A stretch of 64,000 bases of DNA, taken from Serinus canaria (taxonomy: Eukaryota; Chordata; Aves; Passeriformes; Fringillidae). The stretch is taken from NCBI RefSeq assembly GCF_022539315.1, contig NC_066313.1, positions 31,347,059-31,411,058 on the forward strand, in the 5' to 3' direction. The notes under the pieces were generated by a model. It was not told the DNA's origin and made no database searches. It worked only from the letters and a program-made list of their open reading frames with translations. Shown here piece by piece: positions 59,332-64,000 of the stretch. The first letter of the stretch is position 1; the number at the start of each line of letters is the position of its first letter. The translations under genes were made by a program, and so were the position numbers.

Positions 59332-62300
59332 TTTTGAAGTAGTTTTTCCCCATTCATACTGCTGGTTATATATTCCAGGATTTTATTATAAAATAATAAA
59401 AACTCTATTTAGAATAAATAAACTTTCTATGATAACACCACCCTTACTGCATTTTATGAAATGGGAGAATAAAAATAGAAACATCTCCAAGATGAAACAG
59501 GAAATGTGAAGAAGAATGAAGGAAATTGATTCAAGTCTCAGTGTAGTACTGTATCTACCATTTCAACCATGCTGAGCTTCAGTACACTTTTTAAAACTGC
59601 TATATAACCATTTCTGATTTTAAAAGCTGAAACAACGGAATAGACTCAGGATTCTCCTTTTGGAAGATAACAGCACACCTTTAGAGATCTTAAGAAGTGA
59701 TCAGAGCTTCCAATTCAGTGTGCCAGGAAGCTCCATTTTCTTCCTTTCACTTATTTGTGGCAGCTGCAGCCCTAAATCACTATATTACCCAAGCTCAGCC
59801 AAAGCAAACCTTAAACTCTGATTTGAGATACATTTCAGCTGGATAAAAGAATCATTAGAGTGAGTCATCAGATTTATATTGATATGGGTCAAATGACAAA
59901 CGTTGAAAAGTGTTATGTGGGAGAACATACCAAGAGATTCAGCTTCCAAGTCTGTTGCCAACGCCTTCCTGACAGAACTTTTTGCATTTTTTTATTAGTT
60001 CTTTTTAAAAAAAACTTGAAAAACTAGTTCAGAATTAACATATTCGTGTATTTGTATGATGATGTTATCCACATTTATATCATGGTGTGTGTGGAGGGGT
60101 TATTTTTATTCTTCTTGTTGTTATTATTATTGTTTTTCAGAAAGATCTTCCTTCTAATTTTTACCAGACCCCTGTTGTGAAAAGTCAGCTACTACTGGAA
60201 TTTCATTTTTCAAGGCTTTATGAAGGCATATAATGGCAGGCAGAGTCAACTTTTATTGTCTCATGGGCTCCACCAATGGGAAAGCACTGTCCTGTTGAAA
60301 TGTACTACATGAATGCCAAGATCAGGTTTCCATGGAGCAAAGTTACTACATGTACTCTAACACTTGGATCTGAGTTTTTTATTTCATCCTAAAGATTAGT
60401 AGTCTAACTGTAATGATTAAATTTTTTGTATAATATATGATTCTGTTCAAAGTCCTCAGAGCAATGGGATGCCACACTTGCATTGGCTTCATGGACATTT
60501 TGTAGCATGGTGTTGAAGGTGTGGTTCATTACCTTCTCATGCTAGGAAAACATATTGAAAATTTCAGTATCCATGTCCTTCTGGGACAGAGCTGGAGTAC
60601 TCCGGTGTGAAGGGAGCCAAACATACTGCACTCCTCATGCAGACTATTTAACTGGAGAGGCTCTTGGAAAAATGTCTGTCTTTGTGGAATGAGCATGCTG
60701 GTTTACTCCAGAGGCCACCCTGGCAGCCAAACAGAAGCAGGGTAATCACAGGACAAGGAATCTGCAACAAGGCTGCAAGGAAAAGCAGCGACTCGTCTGT
60801 TAAGATCCAGCAGTTGAATAAATTTGTTGCAGAAATGTAAACAGTGACTGTGAGATTCTTGATCCTGAGCTTTACTAATTACAGAAGAGTTTAAACCAAG
60901 TGACAAGAAAGTATTTTAGAGTTTTCCACTGATTTAGCAAGGTCTAGCTCAGGTCTAATTGTGCACTGAAAGCCTAATTTTACCATCACATAATTTACTT
61001 AGCCAGTAAATAAGGTTCACCAGGGTAAACAAGTACATGCAGAATACTGTTTTGTAAAACAATGACTCCCAAGTAAAACATTACTTCCCCACAGAAATGT
61101 TGATAACTGTTTTAAAAGAGAGACACAAATGTTTTTCTAACTCTTTTTTCATGTGAGCAATATGAGAAATATTGATACCATGCTAAAAACAGCAATAGAG
61201 AAATTCATAAGTGTTACCTGTTCTATGATATGCTGATATTTTAAATAGCTTCTTGTGTGGCTTGAAAGCCTGCTCTTAATTCACAATAATCTTTCATCAT
61301 GGCATCCAAATCTACTCTCTCATTTGCACATACCTTACAGTTTGTTAGTCTAGTAATCAGATTAAATTTACTTGCAAATTTACCCTTTGACTTGTTACTT
61401 TACCTGTTTAGCCACCTTTTTATCAAAAATTCACATGTATACTCACCCTGACTTCACAAGAAAAGCAAGGCTATTTTTGGCTTGGAGGGTTCCCTATATA
61501 TGGACAATGCATATATTGCATCAGTGCAAATATTCATTTCACTCTGAATGTTTCTCATTCCTTAAAAATGTGCCTAATGTTCTTCACCATTAACCCAAAG
61601 AACCAACAGATGTCAATTCCTCACCTTGTACTATTACTGCCATTGATTATGTGTTTGTATCCAAGACACTTCTGCATGGGATTAATAATATAAGGATAAG
61701 TTTGGCAGCTCGCAAATGAACAAAGAGGTCAATGTTCAAAAGGCTAGTAGAAACTTTATGGAACAGGTGATACTGGAAGAGGTCAAATACAAAAGCCTTA
61801 GAGCCCTTTTTACATGAAGATTGTTGGCCTTTGTTCAATGATTGACATAATTGATATTGATGATCTATGATTCTATGATATATGCTGTGCTAATTACACA
61901 CATCAAAGAGTTTTAAAGCAATTACATAATTAGAAACACAAATTCTAATTCTATCTTAACAGTTACAGTACTAAAGTTTTGTGGATTACTCAAGGAATAC
62001 TCAAGGAATTCACAAGGAGTACTATAAGATTGTTCTTTACAAAAGTTCCTGACCATACACAGGTAGAAAAAGAGGGGTTGGATCAGGAGCATACATTTCC
62101 ACTGCCAGAATTAGTTTAATCTTTGTTTTTTTGAAATGAGGTGCAGCTTTCAAGTGAAATCGACTGATCCTATTTTCAAAGATGTCTGGTATAGTCTAGG
62201 CTAAGGTAGATTAGACTAGATGGAGACAACACACAGTAAAATCTCAGAATACTCATTAGATGAACAGTATTTGAGGTCAGAAGGGATTTCAGAAATCACT

Positions 62301-64000
62301 TTCACATGCCTGCAGAGGACAATTTATACAGGCATCTCTGTAATGAGACAAGCACCCAAACTGTCAGTAATGAAATTTTCCAGTAGCAGGCATGGATACA
62401 AAGACATGAAGGGATGCAGATTTCCAAAGGAAGAAAACTGAATTATGGTAGCAACTACCATTAATGATTATTTGAATGCAACAATGAAAATCTAAACTAA
62501 ATCTGACCAGGGATATTATCACTGATCCAACTATAAATAGCTGATGATAATTATTCTAGTTAATATATTAAGATGAGCCATCAGCTATGTATCATCTATG
62601 ACTGGCAAATATAAACAATTGTATGCAAGTAAATGGGTTAAAAGTTCAAGGATCACAAAATGAAATGAAATTTAAATTTTACAGAACAATCAACCTGTGG
62701 GTTTCAGATGGAAATTCATGAACAGTCCTATGCTCCTGGATTTTGTCCAGCTTTGTGCTGCCCAGATTTTTCACTCATTTCACTTTTATGCCATGTTTAA
62801 TCTGCTGATGCTACAGTTGCTCTTGACTGACACCAGTAATGAGTCAAAAGGAATTAGTCCTGACACCCACAATTAGCAAAGCAAAATAAGCAGCAAGAGT
62901 AGTAAATAAATTTTCATAAATATTTGCCATTAATTAATTTTCAAAACTCTTTCATTTTTGCTTCATTTTTTGCTGAACAAGATGCCAGTCATCTGCAAAT
63001 GAGCAGTCATCTGGTTCTAATTCCCCTCAGGAAATCTGGAAACAAGAAATTCCTGTCTCCTACAGGAACGCAGAAAGGGAGCTACCTATCTATGAAGTCT
63101 ACTGGATACTATCCTCTTTCCAGGTCTTTTGCAATTTTCAAAATATTTCTAGGGCATTTTAAGACTGAATAATTTAATTTTCTTCATTACTCCCTCTCCC
63201 CTCTATTTCTAAACAACACCCAAAGGCATCTTTATACTTTTAAATTAATACTAATAAAGTATTAAAGTACTTCCAGAAAAACTAAAACCAGCCTTCTCCA
63301 ACCCAACCCCCCCAAAAAACAAACCAAAGCAAAGCAAAAATCATCTGGCCAAAATCTTTACTGTTTGTAGAAGAAATTTATCATGAGTTTCAAGTTCCTC
63401 TGAGAATATGTCAGAGAGAGAGATACATGCCAACTTTATAAAGGTCTAAGTTGAAAAGCTGATTTATTTATGCTCAACCTTCCTCCAGAAATAAAAACAG
63501 AATGAATTGTAAGGGGAAAAAAAAAGAAAAAGGGAAAAAAGCAAAAAGGCATAACACTGACAAAACCCCGGCTATTGAATTCTGTATTTCCAAGACTCTT
63601 TAAGTGGAAAGGCTATCCTTAGACCTGTTGGCCTCATAACAAAGTGAATTTGTTATGATTTCAGAAATACACTTTGTTATAAAATGCACAAAGCCTTTCT
63701 GCCTCCTCCTCTCCCACTCCCCAAAGGAAGCTCGAAACTGTAACTCTTTGTGTGATGCTTCAGCGATTTGCACAGCAATTTAATTCCTTGGTATAGTCAG
63801 GAAAATCCTTACATGCATTTTATTGAAGGATGGGTAGAGGAAAAGGAGACTGAGAAAAATATAAAGAATGGTTGAAGGGAAAATGGAACAATAATTGGAT
63901 TAATATTCTAGAAAAACAAAAATTTTTAAAAAACTTAAAAATACACTATGCCTAAAAACCCAGGGAGAGGAACAGTTTCCTGTTCCTAATATTTAATAGA
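59332..64000. other. Unique AT-rich sequence, no gene seen
   Basis: No clear element was found. The words GATCTATGATTCTATGAT at about 61862-61880 could be a last CR1 tail trace. A stretch at about 62270-62340 (GAGGTCAGAAGGGATTTCAG) resembles a very old CR1 start on the complementary strand. Both are too short to call. A tandem ACTCAAGGAAT lies at about 61987-62010, and an A/C-rich T-free tract at 63298-63340. Confidence 0.5.

Noticed and set aside
61850..61880. Possible CR1 tail ending GATTCTATGATA
   Set aside because: Only the terminal words match. The preceding bases lack the usual CR1 3' blocks, so a chance match is likely.
62225..62345. Possible very old CR1 on the complementary strand (GAGGTCAGAAGGGATTTCAG)
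   Set aside because: Matching words are few and spacing is not maintained beyond about 40 bases.
1..64000. tRNA, rRNA, CRISPR array, insertion sequence or bacterial operon
   Set aside because: None of the expected signatures (cloverleaf boxes, spaced direct repeats, ribosome binding sites with long frames) were seen. The window has vertebrate non-coding character throughout.

Overview
The window looks like non-coding vertebrate nuclear DNA from a bird, most likely a songbird. Three things point there. At least fifteen fragments of the CR1 LINE carry its avian 3' end, with the ATTCTATGATT-type terminal repeats. There is a 1.25-kb solo LTR with an intact 5-bp target-site duplication. A second LTR has the layout of songbird ERVK LTRs. 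The background is AT-rich and CpG-poor and holds many microsatellites. The family assignments rest on recalled motif patterns, not on a database search. I find no intact host gene, tRNA, rRNA, CRISPR array or bacterial feature. Almost all open frames are short chance frames, frames through simple repeats, or remnants of CR1 ORF2.

Layout. 1-12.8 kb is mostly unique AT-rich DNA. It holds one exon-like relic (1190-1361), an ancient CR1 (about 4.68-4.87 kb), a CR1 reverse-transcriptase fragment (8.25-8.70 kb) and a perfect 17-bp inverted repeat (10.17-10.22 kb). 12.8-24 kb carries the large simple repeats: a TATC array, a T-depleted purine tract with a G-quadruplex motif, a TA/TG/TATG compound array and an ATATAG hexamer array, plus CR1 tails. 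24.1-25.2 kb has a rare 5' piece of CR1, with the start of ORF2, followed by an ERVK-like LTR. 26.5-41 kb has six scattered CR1 copies in both orientations in otherwise unique DNA. 46.7-51.1 kb is a nest of insertions: an ERVL-like solo LTR, a 780-bp CR1 with an internal perfect hairpin, and a segment with four 74-bp tandem repeats upstream of a TATA box. 53-64 kb is mostly unique AT-rich DNA with two CR1 tails and some stretches that may be conserved regulatory sequence.

Nothing here works together as a pathway or operon. The window is best read as an intergenic or deep-intronic region shaped by retroelement insertion and microsatellite growth. The most interesting local signals are a hairpin inside a CR1 that looks like a template-switch mutation, the repeat-amplified promoter-like segment at 50.5-50.9 kb, the T-free purine tract with ten G-runs, and the 5'-containing but internally deleted CR1.
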